Source of the DNA: a bacterium | Lineage (GTDB): Bacteria > Krumholzibacteriota > Krumholzibacteriia > JACNKJ01 | Assembly (NCBI GenBank): GCA_024231955.1 | Contig: JAAEPZ010000253.1 | Span: 496,001 to 560,000, forward strand | Direction of reading: 5' to 3' | DNA length: 64,000 nucleotides | Part shown: piece by piece, positions 44,756 to 53,891 of the stretch | Numbering within the stretch: position 1 is the first letter of the stretch | How the letters are laid out: every line of letters starts with the position of its first letter | Notes under the pieces: model-generated | Seen by the model: the letters and a program-made list of their open reading frames with translations, nothing else | The model's database searches: none | Told to the model about the DNA's origin: nothing | Position numbers and translations under genes: made by a program

Positions 44756-46129
44756 ATGGACCGTATGAAGCACGATCTGCTCGTCATCGGCGCCGGCCCC
44801 GGCGGCTATGTCGCCGCCCTGCGCGCAGCGGAGCTCGGTATGAATGTCGCCTGTGTGGAGAGGGAGTCCGCCCTGGGCGGCACCTGCCTGCGGATCGGCT
44901 GCGTCCCGAGCAAGGCGCTACTCCAGTCCAGCCATATCTTCGAGCAGACCCTCAGCGGTCTCGGCGAACACGGAATCAGCGCCGCCGCCGTGGAGTGCGA
45001 TCTCGAAGTTCTGATGGCGCGCAAGGGGAAGGTGGTCGCCGAATTGACCGGCGGCATCGCCTCGCTCTTCAAACGGGCCCGGGTGACCAGATACGAGGGG
45101 ACGGCCAGTTTCGCGGCAGCCGGAGTGATCAGGATCGAGGGCGAGGTGACCTGCGAGGTCGAGGCCGACAAGGTGCTCATCGCCACAGGCAGCCAAACCG
45201 CCACACTCCCGGGTGTCGAGTTGGACCATGATCGCATCGCCACCAGCACCGAGGCGCTCTCCTGGCGCGAAGCGCCGGAGCACCTGGTTGTGATCGGCGC
45301 CGGCGTGATCGGCCTCGAACTCGGTACCGTCTGGCGTCGCCTGGGCAGCCGGGTGACGGTGCTCGAGTACATGGATACTATCCTGCCAGGCATGGACGGC
45401 GACATCGTCCGTGAGATGCAGCGGCTGCTGAAGCGGCAGGGGCTGACCATCAAGCTGGGCGCGCGGGTGACCGCCGCCGGACTGGTGGAGGGGATGCCGG
45501 TCGTCGAGGTGGAGGGCGAAGATCCGATCAAGTGCGATCGGGTGCTGCTGGCCACCGGTCGTGTCCCCTACACCACCGGATTGAACCTGGAGGCTATCGG
45601 CCTGGCGACCGATGAACGCGGACGGCTGACCGTCGACGACAACTACGAAACCGCGGTTGCGGGTGTATTCGCCATCGGCGATGTCATCGACGGTCCGATG
45701 CTGGCCCACCGGGCCGAGGAGGAGGCTGTGGCCTGCACCCTCAAGATGGCCGGCAAGCCGGGACACGTGAACTACGACGTCATCCCCGGCGTGGTCTATA
45801 CCGAGCCCGAAGTGGCGGCGGTCGGGAAAACCGAAGAGGCGCTGAAGGCGGAGGCGATCCCCTACAAAAAGGGGCAGGTCTTCATGCGCGCCAACAGCCG
45901 CGCCAAGGCGGGGGGGCACATCGATGGCCGGGTGAAGATACTGGCCCACGCGGAGAGCGGTCTGATTCTGGGCGCGCACATCACGGGCGCCAACGCCAGC
46001 GAACTGATCGCGGAGGTGGCGCTGGCGATGGAGCATGATCTGACCTGCGCGCAGCTGTGCGCAACCTGCCATGCGCATCCGACCCTGTCCGAAGCCGTGC
46101 GCGACGCGGCGCGGGCGACGACAATCTAA
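44756..46129 (+). CDS. lpdA: dihydrolipoyl dehydrogenase (E3)
   Basis: A 457-residue flavoprotein disulfide reductase. The FAD motif is VIGAGPGGYVAALRAA, the redox disulfide is GGTCLRIGCVPSK (CxxxxC), the NAD domain has VIGAGVIGLELGTVW and the C-terminal catalytic pair is in HAHPTLSEAV. It reoxidises lipoyl groups of 2-oxoacid dehydrogenases or the glycine cleavage system with NAD+. The ATG at 44756 has GGAG nine bases upstream. E1 and E2 genes are not next to it; a MATE pump gene follows at 14 bases. Confidence 0.95.
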   Translation: MDRMKHDLLVIGAGPGGYVAALRAAELGMNVACVERESALGGTCLRIGCVPSKALLQSSHIFEQTLSGLGEHGISAAAVECDLEVLMARKGKVVAELTGGIASLFKRARVTRYEGTASFAAAGVIRIEGEVTCEVEADKVLIATGSQTATLPGVELDHDRIATSTEALSWREAPEHLVVIGAGVIGLELGTVWRRLGSRVTVLEYMDTILPGMDGDIVREMQRLLKRQGLTIKLGARVTAAGLVEGMPVVEVEGEDPIKCDRVLLATGRVPYTTGLNLEAIGLATDERGRLTVDDNYETAVAGVFAIGDVIDGPMLAHRAEEEAVACTLKMAGKPGHVNYDVIPGVVYTEPEVAAVGKTEEALKAEAIPYKKGQVFMRANSRAKAGGHIDGRVKILAHAESGLILGAHITGANASELIAEVALAMEHDLTCAQLCATCHAHPTLSEAVRDAARATTI

Positions 46130-46143
46130 CCCCTGGAGGCTTG

Positions 46144-47532
46144 ATGGCGGAGGCTGAGACCAAGACACCGGAGACCAATAACCGCAAACATTACGATCAC
46201 ACCGAGGGGAGCGTCGTCAGCTCAATCCTCCGTATGGGTCTGCCGACGATGCTCGGTTTCGGCGCAGCCTATGCCTACGATCTCGTCGACATGTTCTGGC
46301 TCGCCAAGCTGGGCAAGAACAGCGTGGCGGCCGTGACGATCTTCTTCGCGTTCTATTGGGTCATCTCATCGGCCAACCAGATCGCGGGCTCCGGCTCGGT
46401 GGCGATCATCTCCCGCCGTTTCGGCGAGAAGGACATGCCCGCCACCGCCGCGGCGATCAAGGAGGCGATCCTCCTCAAGCTGCTCCTGGCCCTGCTCTTC
46501 GGCATTCCCGGTCTGCTCATCCTGCGGCCGGTGCTGGGGATGATCGGTGCCGAAGGTGAGGTCTGGGACCTCGCCGAAACCTACGGCCGTATTCTGCTGC
46601 TGGGTCTCGGCGTCAATTTCGCCAGCTTCACCATCTATACGGCGCTGCGCGGCGTCGGCGATCCCAACAAGGCGATGACGCTTCAGATCGCCGGTGTCGT
46701 GCTCAACATGGCGCTTGATCCGCTGCTGATCTTCGGCTGGGGGATATTCCCGGAGCTGGGGATCGCGGGCGCGGCCTGGGCATCCATCATCGCCTACGGG
46801 ATCACGTTCCTCATCGGGCTCGGCATATTCTACGGCGGCTTCACGACGCTGCGTCTGTACGTGAAGGGGAGAGCGCCTGTCCAACTGGCGAACATGTGGA
46901 AGATCATGCGGATCGGTTTCCCCTCGGGGATCAACTCGATCTCGTTCTCAGTCTCCCGGCTGGTGGTCATGCCCATGATCGCCATGTACGGCACCAATGT
47001 CGTGGCGGCCTTCGGCATGGCGCAAAGGGTGACGGCGCTGGGCATTCTGATCATCGTCGGTCTGGGCCTGGGGATATCGGCGCTGATCGGTCAGAACCTC
47101 GGCGCGGGCAAACCGGAACGGGTCCGCAAGATCTCCAACATCTCGGTCATCTTCAGTACGGCGGTGATGAGCTTGTTCGGACTGATCACGATCCTATGCG
47201 CCCGCCCCATCGCCGGAATCTTCTTTGAGGAGCCGGAGCTGATGGAGCACAGCATCGTGGCGCTGCGGATACTCTCGCTGGGGTTGCCGCTGATCGGCAT
47301 CCATATCACGCTGGAGATGTGCTGTTCGGGCGCCGGTGAGAACACGATGCCGATGGTCTTCTCCATAATCGGCGCCTGGTGTCTGCAGGTACCCATGGTC
47401 TTTGTCGTGACGAAGTTGATGCACTGGCAGGCGCACATGGTCTGGTGGGCGTTCTTCATTTCGGGGATCATCGGCTGTTCGATCTTCTTCACCTACTTCA
47501 GGCGCGGCACCTGGATGCTGAAGAAGGTTTAG
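46144..47532 (+). CDS. MATE-family multidrug/sodium antiporter
   Basis: A 462-residue protein with 12 hydrophobic segments and the two-fold pattern of MATE exporters (SILRMGLPTMLGFGAAYAYD at the start; LGLPLIGIHITLEM and ALRGVGDPNKAMTLQ internally, the last being the GxGxxxxAM motif). The ATG at 46144 follows CTGGAGG; a start at 46057 would overlap lpdA. It is probably Na+ or H+ driven efflux of cationic compounds; the substrate is unknown. Confidence 0.92.
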   Translation: MAEAETKTPETNNRKHYDHTEGSVVSSILRMGLPTMLGFGAAYAYDLVDMFWLAKLGKNSVAAVTIFFAFYWVISSANQIAGSGSVAIISRRFGEKDMPATAAAIKEAILLKLLLALLFGIPGLLILRPVLGMIGAEGEVWDLAETYGRILLLGLGVNFASFTIYTALRGVGDPNKAMTLQIAGVVLNMALDPLLIFGWGIFPELGIAGAAWASIIAYGITFLIGLGIFYGGFTTLRLYVKGRAPVQLANMWKIMRIGFPSGINSISFSVSRLVVMPMIAMYGTNVVAAFGMAQRVTALGILIIVGLGLGISALIGQNLGAGKPERVRKISNISVIFSTAVMSLFGLITILCARPIAGIFFEEPELMEHSIVALRILSLGLPLIGIHITLEMCCSGAGENTMPMVFSIIGAWCLQVPMVFVVTKLMHWQAHMVWWAFFISGIIGCSIFFTYFRRGTWMLKKV

Positions 47533-47559
47533 CCGGCGGGCGCGGATGTCGTGCCGAAC

Positions 47560-48225
47560 CTATCGATCACCCTGAAACAGCTGGGTTCGCGCCAGCGCCT
47601 TGCGGCTCTCCATGCCCGCCATCCTCTTCAGCATCTTCTCGGTGAATCGGGAAGCCCCCGACAGCAGCGAGCCCTCGTCGCTGGTGTCGCGGTCGCCGCT
47701 GAGCCACCCCTCGAGGTTGCGGATCTGATCGGAGGGGAGAGGCTCCAGGCTCACCTCAAGTTTAACGAAGTAGAGATGCTTGCGCTTCAGGCCGGACGGC
47801 AAAGGGACGATCAGGGTCTGCCGGCCGCAGAGCGTCTCCTCCACCTCGAGCAGGTCCTGGGTGTGGATGACCTGGCGCCCGCGGTGATCGAAGATGTCGT
47901 ACTTGTCCTCGAGGACATCGTAGATGATGCGGTAATAGATGCGATCCTCCGTCATGCGCTTGTCGGGCCAGATCTCGCGGTGTTGCCACAGGTGCCAGCG
48001 GAGGACCAGCGTCGCGGGCAAACCCGAATCGATGGCGTCGCGGATCTCGTTGTCGAAAAGCCTCTCGAGCGAATATTCGACCCGCAAACGGCCCTCGTCC
48101 CGCTCCCAGCCGTGAAGGAGCAGGAGCCCGTCCTGACCCAGGGCGGGTAGCGCCCACAAAACCAGGACACTCCACAGGAGCGTCCTGGTCAACTGACCTG
48201 ACAGACGGTAGAATTTGCCGTTCAT
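47560..48225 (-). CDS. DUF4390 protein
   Basis: A 221-residue exported protein with a signal peptide (1-30) and the DUF4390 pattern (RVEYSLERLFDNEIRDAIDSG, then TLVLRWHLW, and RRIIYDVLEDKY-like strands, here YYRIIYDVLEDKYDIFD). In several proteobacteria a DUF4390 gene stands beside NtrY/NtrX genes. Here an NtrYX-type pair is 2 kb upstream on the same strand, separated only by the CBM48-barrel gene, so a role in the signal received by that system is plausible. The biochemical role is unknown. Confidence 0.82.
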   Translation of the reverse strand: MNGKFYRLSGQLTRTLLWSVLVLWALPALGQDGLLLLHGWERDEGRLRVEYSLERLFDNEIRDAIDSGLPATLVLRWHLWQHREIWPDKRMTEDRIYYRIIYDVLEDKYDIFDHRGRQVIHTQDLLEVEETLCGRQTLIVPLPSGLKRKHLYFVKLEVSLEPLPSDQIRNLEGWLSGDRDTSDEGSLLSGASRFTEKMLKRMAGMESRKALARTQLFQGDR

Positions 48226-48248
48226 GTTTACAGTTACATCCTCACAGG

Positions 48249-50126
48249 TCAGAAGGTCCTTGTCATTCGCACCTGCACGATCGGATCGCTGTCCTTCTCG
48301 TCAAGCGGCTTGACGACATTGACACGCAGGTCGCCATCATCCAGCAGGAAGCCGACGCCGATGCTGTCCATGAACTCCTCGGCATCGATCTCGGCATCGC
48401 GATCTTCCCAGACCATGCCGATATCATAAAGCAGGATGAGATCCAGATCACTGTCGAGTTTGAAAGTATATTCAACATTGCCCAGGGCCATCAACTCCCC
48501 GCCGTAGACATCCGTGATGGGCGCTGATTCCGAGGGGATCAACAGCGATTGATATTTGTAGCCGCGTACGGTGCCGAGTCCCCCCATGACGAACCGCTTC
48601 TGAACAGGCAGGTAGCCATCGAAATTCGCACCGCCGACGAGGCGGAAATCGACATGCTGGTCGCGGCCGAGTCTGACGCGTGAACGGCAGGTGGCCACGG
48701 CCTGCTCGAAGTGGTAGTCGCCGCCCATGATCTCATCACCGCTGGCTTCATACTGAAGATCCAGATAGTTGTACCTCTTCCCGATGCGCACGGCGCCGAA
48801 GACGCTGCGCATCGTCCCCTCATCAATGGCGGGATTGGGTTTGAACTCGCCGCTGGTCAGGGACCAGCGGGCATGGTTTTCCAACGACGAGTAATCGTTG
48901 GCATGAACCCCGCCTTCGATCCGGAGCCAGGGCAAACCGGCGAAAACGATGCTGGCGGAACCACCCTCACGCTGGAAGTAGTCGCGGAAGTCCAGCCGGA
49001 AGCAGGCGGCGGCCAGGGTGTTCTCCATACTGGCGATACCGGTCTGATTGTTGTAGTCGGTGCCCGCGAATCCGTTGAGCTTGAGCCAGACGCGATTGCG
49101 CGTGGCCAGCGGCTGCAGCACCGTGAGACTGCCGCTCCATTTTTTGCTGCGGAAACCGTAGGAGAGATGCCCCTTGGCCGAGGGCTCGAAACCGTAGGTG
49201 GAGATATACTCGGGGGCGATGCCCAGGATCAAACCGTCAACGCGCTGATACCCGACAGCGCCGATGACCTCCTCATCATCGATCCGGAGGAACGAGGCCT
49301 CCCTCTCGAACTCGTTGCGGACATGGCGGCGACTCGAATAGTGGCCGTTGCGGACCCGACCGCTCTCCTCAAGATCGAGGATGGAGACCCAGCCGCGGCC
49401 ACCCAGCTTCTTCTGACTCGAATTGCTGGGATCGATGACACGCCAGGAATCGCCGTCCTCCTCCGCCTCGAAGCGGTAGAAATAGCGGCCGTAGTCCAGC
49501 GGCAGGCGGATCACCCAATCCCCCTCAGCTCGATCCAGGCGCATGGGGCGGCGGTGCCAGTCCGTGAAATCACCACAGATGTAGACGTGGTCATACCCAT
49601 CATCATGGTAGCGGAATTCCACACGCCCCTTGCGCCTGTGGGGGAAGTTGTTCGAGCCGTAATCCCAGTCGTCGTCATTGTTCCAGGAGAAGTTCCACCT
49701 GCCGCGCCAGCTGCCGCGCCAGCTGTCGCCCCAGTCCTCATCATCATCGTCGTCGTAACGCCAGTCGTCGTCCCAGTCATCATCGTCATCATCATAGATG
49801 GATGAATCATCGTCGTCACGATCGGCGCGATCGCCGCGATCGCCGCGATCCCAGTCGTCCCAATCGTCGTCGTCCTTGTCCCGATCATCGTTGTCGTCAT
49901 CATCCTTATCATCGCGATCCCAGTCGCGCCAGTCATCGTCGTCGTCATCATCATCACCGTCGTCACCCGCACGATCAACGGTCGCAGCTGCGAAAGTCGG
50001 TTCTGCGGACAGGTTCAGGTCGTCTTGAGCAGTTTTAGCACCTGCAGCATCGACCGGGAGACCGAAGGTAATCAATAGGGTGAGCAGAAGAATGGGTCCT
50101 GCGATTTTGATGATTGAACGCAACAT
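48249..50126 (-). CDS. Asp-rich CBM48 protein with Omp85-like outer-membrane barrel
   Basis: A protein of about 625 residues in four parts. A signal peptide is followed by an extremely acidic region (about 53-150, mostly Asp with Trp and Arg). Next is a CBM48/AMPK glycogen-binding-like domain (about 165-245: VYICGDFTDWHRRPMRL, GRYFYRFEAEEDG). The rest is a beta barrel with GGLGTVRGYKYQSL near 525, the VRGY-type loop-6 motif of Omp85/BamA proteins, and a final strand ending MTRTF with terminal Phe. No POTRA domains are present. It could display a carbohydrate-binding domain at the outer membrane. The ATG at 50126 fits GGAGAG spacing better than 50132. It lies 23 bases before the DUF4390 gene. 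Confidence 0.75.
   Translation of the reverse strand: MLRSIIKIAGPILLLTLLITFGLPVDAAGAKTAQDDLNLSAEPTFAAATVDRAGDDGDDDDDDDDWRDWDRDDKDDDDNDDRDKDDDDWDDWDRGDRGDRADRDDDDSSIYDDDDDDWDDDWRYDDDDDEDWGDSWRGSWRGRWNFSWNNDDDWDYGSNNFPHRRKGRVEFRYHDDGYDHVYICGDFTDWHRRPMRLDRAEGDWVIRLPLDYGRYFYRFEAEEDGDSWRVIDPSNSSQKKLGGRGWVSILDLEESGRVRNGHYSSRRHVRNEFEREASFLRIDDEEVIGAVGYQRVDGLILGIAPEYISTYGFEPSAKGHLSYGFRSKKWSGSLTVLQPLATRNRVWLKLNGFAGTDYNNQTGIASMENTLAAACFRLDFRDYFQREGGSASIVFAGLPWLRIEGGVHANDYSSLENHARWSLTSGEFKPNPAIDEGTMRSVFGAVRIGKRYNYLDLQYEASGDEIMGGDYHFEQAVATCRSRVRLGRDQHVDFRLVGGANFDGYLPVQKRFVMGGLGTVRGYKYQSLLIPSESAPITDVYGGELMALGNVEYTFKLDSDLDLILLYDIGMVWEDRDAEIDAEEFMDSIGVGFLLDDGDLRVNVVKPLDEKDSDPIVQVRMTRTF
49735..49975. repeat. 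low-complexity GAT/GAC (Asp codon) tract
   Basis: Runs of ATC/GTC triplets on the plus strand (GAT/GAC on the coding minus strand) encode the Asp-rich region. The mix of GAT and GAC shows it is not a simple perfect microsatellite, but it would be prone to length change. Confidence 0.85.
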
Positions 50127-50363
50127 GATCATCTCTCCACTTGCTGGGTTGGGGACCGGCCACGATCCGCGGCCTTCTCCCCCTCTATCGCAATGGCTGT
50201 TCCACCGCCATCGCCATCAACTCCCTACCCTGTATCGCATGCATTTTCAGCCGGTTACGAGTATCAGGTGATGCTCTCACGCAAGCCCGCGTTTTCGAAA
50301 CGCCCCTAATTCGTTGTCGCTTGGTCAATGGGGCATTGTCCCCGCGACAAGGGCAGGCGGCGG

Positions 50364-51713
50364 CTACCCCTTCAAGCCCAGACGTTGCATCCGTCGGTGC
50401 AGATTGGCGGGGTCGAGCCCCAGTTCACGGGCGGCGGCGGCCTTGTTGCCGTCGGCGGAGGCCATGGCGCCCTTCACGATCCGCAGCTCATGAGCCGCCA
50501 GACGTTCGGCCAGGGAACCGGTCTCCCGGGGATCATCGCTGCCCGCATCCCCGGTCATCTTGCTGATTACCGTGGCCGGTACGCTGTCGTCATCGGTCAT
50601 GATGACGACCCGCTCCATCATGTTCTTCAGTTCACGCACATTGCCGGGCCAGGAATAGCGGTTGAGCAGACCCAGCGCCCCCTTGTCGAGTTGCCTGCAG
50701 CGGCGACCGTTGGCCGCGCAGAAGTGGGCCAGGTAGTGCGCGACAAGCTCATCGATATCGGATCGCCGCTCCCTGAGCGGCGGGATGTGAATCGGAACCA
50801 CCTTGATCCGGTGGTACAGGTCACGCCGAAACTCCCCCTCCATCATCAGTCGATCCAGGTCCTGGTTCGTGGACGCGAACACGCGCACATCGAGCTTGAT
50901 GGCCGTTTCGCTCCCCACACGCTCCATCTCCCCCTCCTCCAGAACGCGCAGCAGCTTGGCCTGGGTAGTCGGGTTCATGTCGCCGATCTCATCGAGCAGG
51001 ATAGTGCCGTTCTGAGCCAGCTCGAACTTGCCGCGACGCCGATTCAGCGCGCCGGTGAAGGCGCCTTTCTCGTGACCGAACAGCTCGCTCTCCAGCAACT
51101 CCGAGGGGATGGCCGCGCAGTTGATCTTGACGAATGGCTGCTCGCTGCGGCGTGACGCCGCATGCAGCGCCCGGGCGACCAGCTCCTTGCCGGTACCGTT
51201 CTCACCGGTGATCAATACCCGGGCGTCGGTGGGCGCAGTGCGGGCGATCTCCTCGCGCAGCCCGGTCATGATCTCCCCCGAACCGATCATCTCACCCGTT
51301 ATCGCCAACGCCTGCTTCAGATCGATGTTCTCGGCGGCCAGACGACGCAGACGGACGCCGTTCTGCACCGAGACCAGCAGACGCTCCGGCTTGATCGGCT
51401 TCTCGACGAAATCGAGCGCCCCCAGCTGCACGGCCTCCATGGCCATGGTGACCGTGCCGTGCCCGCTCATCATGATGATCGGCGGGGCGTCGCCATCGCG
51501 CAGTTCACGCAGAAAACTGATGCCGTCCACATCGGGCAGCTTGACGTCCAGCAACATGAGGTCTATCCGCTCCTCCTCCAGCACCGCGCGAGCGGCGGCG
51601 ACATCCCCCGCCGAGTTGACGGCGTAGCCCTCGTCCTCCAGCACACCGGCCAACATCAAACGGATGTTCGGTTCATCATCGACAATCAGGATCTGTCCCT
51701 GGACGACGCTCAC
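50364..51713 (-). CDS. sigma-54-dependent response regulator (NtrC/NtrX family)
   Basis: A 449-residue activator in three parts. A receiver domain (residues 5-120; LLDVKLPDVDG with the phospho-Asp, MMSGHG, and the Lys of EKPIKPE) is followed by an AAA+ domain with Walker A GENGTGKE, GAFTGA (the sigma-54 contact) and a WPGNVRELKN motif, then a Fis-type HTH at the C-terminus (KAAAARELGLDPANLHRRM). It would activate promoters of the sigma-54 type when phosphorylated by the kinase whose gene ends 4 bases before it. Confidence 0.94.
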   Translation of the reverse strand: MSVVQGQILIVDDEPNIRLMLAGVLEDEGYAVNSAGDVAAARAVLEEERIDLMLLDVKLPDVDGISFLRELRDGDAPPIIMMSGHGTVTMAMEAVQLGALDFVEKPIKPERLLVSVQNGVRLRRLAAENIDLKQALAITGEMIGSGEIMTGLREEIARTAPTDARVLITGENGTGKELVARALHAASRRSEQPFVKINCAAIPSELLESELFGHEKGAFTGALNRRRGKFELAQNGTILLDEIGDMNPTTQAKLLRVLEEGEMERVGSETAIKLDVRVFASTNQDLDRLMMEGEFRRDLYHRIKVVPIHIPPLRERRSDIDELVAHYLAHFCAANGRRCRQLDKGALGLLNRYSWPGNVRELKNMMERVVIMTDDDSVPATVISKMTGDAGSDDPRETGSLAERLAAHELRIVKGAMASADGNKAAAARELGLDPANLHRRMQRLGLKG

Positions 51714-51717
51714 GTCA

Positions 51718-53184
51718 TCACCTCTCTTGTTTCCGGTTCCCAGGCAGCAGAACGGTGAACCTGGCGCCCCCCTCGGGGGCGTTGTCGGCCATCAGTTTGC
51801 CGCCGTGATCTTCGACAACTTTGCGCGCAATAGCCAGCCCCAACCCCGTGCCGGTCTCCTTGCCGGTAACGTAGGGTTCGAACAGCTCGGCAGCCGGACG
51901 GTCCAGTCCGGGTCCGCTGTCCTGTAGACGGATGGCGATCAGACCATCCACATTCTCCATGCAACTGATCGTCAAATGCCCCCGCCCGGCCATGGCCTCG
52001 GATGCGTTCTTGACCAGGTTGGAGAACACCTGGCGCAGTTGCCCCTGATCGCCGGACAGCGGCAGCGATTCGGGGATATCCCGCCAGGTGACCTCAACCC
52101 TGCTGCGCTCGATATACAGCTCCACGACTCCGTGCAGCAGCTCAACGAGATCCAGGTTCGCCGGTACGGGTGCGGGCAACCGCGCGAAGAGGGAGAATTC
52201 GTCCGCAAGACGCTGCAGGTTGGCCGTCTCCTCGAGCACCGCCCCGACACACTCGGTCACGACGGGATCATCACTTTTCCGGCCGATGCGATGCATGGCC
52301 AGATTGATTGGCGTCAGCGGATTCTTGATCTCGTGCGCCAGGCGACGGGCGATCCCCTGCCAGGCCGCCACCCGCTCCGCCCTGAGCAATTCGATCTGGC
52401 CGCGACGCAACCGCTCGGTCATGTCATTGAAGGCGTGCATCAGATCGGCCACCTCATCGTGAGCGAGCGTATCCACGCGATGGTTGAGGTCGCCCTGCGC
52501 CACCAGTTCGGTCCCGCGGACGATCTCCTGCAAAGGTCCGCTGATCTGTCGCGCCAGACGCCGGGAGAACCATAGGGCAAGGGCCAGGATCACGAGCCCC
52601 ATGAGTCCCAGGGTGACCAGCGTGTCGCCGCGGACCAGATCGCCGTAATAGAGACGGAGCTGACGATAGCGGCTGCCGCCCGCAGCGACGGCATCGAGTT
52701 CGGCGACGAGTCGGGGATCCAGTGTGCGGGTGAAGACGAGTCTGGTCGCCCCCCCACGCCAGACCAGGGGTACCGTGATCAGCACCGCCGAACCGGACCC
52801 GACATCGCGCAGCAGAGGCGTGGAGACGGTATCGGGATCGAGATGGGCAAAGTCCGCAAAGGGATCGACTTCACCTCGGCCCAGAATTGAACCATGATTG
52901 ACCGGATCGCGAAAACGGTAGGAGCAATTCTCCGCAGCCGAGGGGAGGTCGGTATCATCAGCGGTTATCTCATCGGCAAGGTCGAGCGCCAGTTCATGCG
53001 TGATGCTCTTCTCCCGCTCCACCGTGCGTCGAGCGAGATCGAGCGAGCTTTCGAACGTATGCCGAAGTCCGGGGCTGTCGAGGAAACCGAGATGGCGCTG
53101 GCTCATGCTCCAGTTGACCAGCAGGATGGTCGCTGCCGGCACGAAGGAGAGCAGCAGAAAGAGGATGAACAGGCGGCGTTGCAA
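51718..53184 (-). CDS. sensor histidine kinase (NtrY-like)
   Basis: A 488-residue kinase with two membrane helices (about 5-25 and 200-220) flanking a periplasmic sensor region. A HAMP linker follows (about 220-275), then the phosphoacceptor helix (RLAHEIKNPLTPI) and the ATPase domain (NLVKNASEAM, DSGPGLD, GTGLGLAIA). It resembles NtrY, a sensor of redox, nitrogen or envelope status in other bacteria. It is upstream of and nearly contiguous with the response regulator gene. Its signal is unknown; the periplasmic part has no recognised domain. Confidence 0.92.
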   Translation of the reverse strand: MQRRLFILFLLLSFVPAATILLVNWSMSQRHLGFLDSPGLRHTFESSLDLARRTVEREKSITHELALDLADEITADDTDLPSAAENCSYRFRDPVNHGSILGRGEVDPFADFAHLDPDTVSTPLLRDVGSGSAVLITVPLVWRGGATRLVFTRTLDPRLVAELDAVAAGGSRYRQLRLYYGDLVRGDTLVTLGLMGLVILALALWFSRRLARQISGPLQEIVRGTELVAQGDLNHRVDTLAHDEVADLMHAFNDMTERLRRGQIELLRAERVAAWQGIARRLAHEIKNPLTPINLAMHRIGRKSDDPVVTECVGAVLEETANLQRLADEFSLFARLPAPVPANLDLVELLHGVVELYIERSRVEVTWRDIPESLPLSGDQGQLRQVFSNLVKNASEAMAGRGHLTISCMENVDGLIAIRLQDSGPGLDRPAAELFEPYVTGKETGTGLGLAIARKVVEDHGGKLMADNAPEGGARFTVLLPGNRKQER

Positions 53185-53369
53185 GTTTTCTCCCGTCAGA
53201 CAAGCGGCGGTCGGTGGGCTGCAATTCGACTCACTCCGAGATTAACACGATGCCTCGCCCCCGAGCAGGTTTTTTATCGGATCAATGTGCGTATGGAGGT
53301 TCGGGCCGGGGGTCGGCATTCACTTCGGTCGACGGCGGGCTTTGTTACCCGCGTAAAAGACAATGGCGA

Positions 53370-53726
53370 TCACTCGTCATCGGGACGGCCACGCAGCCGC
53401 TTGGTGTCGCTGCGTCGCTTCTTCGCCTGCAGCCGCCTCTCCCTGACCCCGAACGGGATCTTGGTCTTGTGGCGCGGCTTCCGCTTCACATTGAGCTTTT
53501 CCAACCGCTCGATCAATCGCTCCATGGCCACCTTGCGGTTACGCAACTGAGAACGGTTCTCCGTGGCCACCACCGTCACGCCACTTGGTGGATGATGAAT
53601 GCGGACGGCGCTCTCCGTCTTGTTCTTGTGCTGCCCACCGGGACCGGACGAACGGTAGACCGAGATCTCGATCTCCTGCTCGAGCACCTCGGGATCGGTA
53701 TTGTATGGCGGTGGTCGGCGCTCCAT
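53370..53726 (-). CDS. release-factor-like protein with GGQ motif
   Basis: A 118-residue protein that is only the RF-1 catalytic domain: the peptidyl-tRNA hydrolysis motif SSGPGGQHKNK (GGQ at 30-32), then AVRIHHPPSGVTV and SQLRNRKVAMERL. It has a basic C-terminal tail (KTKIPFGVRERRLQAKKRRSDTKRL) like ArfB/YaeJ-type ribosome rescue factors, but it lacks stop-codon-recognition domains. It probably releases peptides from stalled ribosomes. It lies downstream of the structured RNA candidate at 53.86-54.10 kb on the same strand, about 140 bases from its terminator. Confidence 0.88.
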   Translation of the reverse strand: MERRPPPYNTDPEVLEQEIEISVYRSSGPGGQHKNKTESAVRIHHPPSGVTVVATENRSQLRNRKVAMERLIERLEKLNVKRKPRHKTKIPFGVRERRLQAKKRRSDTKRLRGRPDDE

Positions 53727-53862
53727 TGCGGTCTCCCGTTAGTGGTTCATTGAGAGAATAGACTCTCTGCGTTCCGATGCAAGCCCCTCCCCGGCGGGAT
53801 CGTCGGGCATGGACAAAATAGGTGCGGCGGATCGCATATCATCAGCAATCAAGATGCATATG

Positions 53863-53891
53863 AAAAGGGCTCCACCGAAAAGGTGGAGCCC
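53863..53891 (-). terminator. intrinsic terminator of the structured RNA
   Basis: GGGCTCCACC (53867-53876) pairs perfectly with GGTGGAGCCC (53882-53891) around GAAAA; TTTT follows on the minus strand. Confidence 0.88.

Noticed and set aside
49735..49975. CRISPR or tandem-repeat array in the GTC/ATC-rich tract
   Set aside because: The triplets are in frame with the barrel gene and encode an Asp-rich segment; there are no spaced direct repeats.
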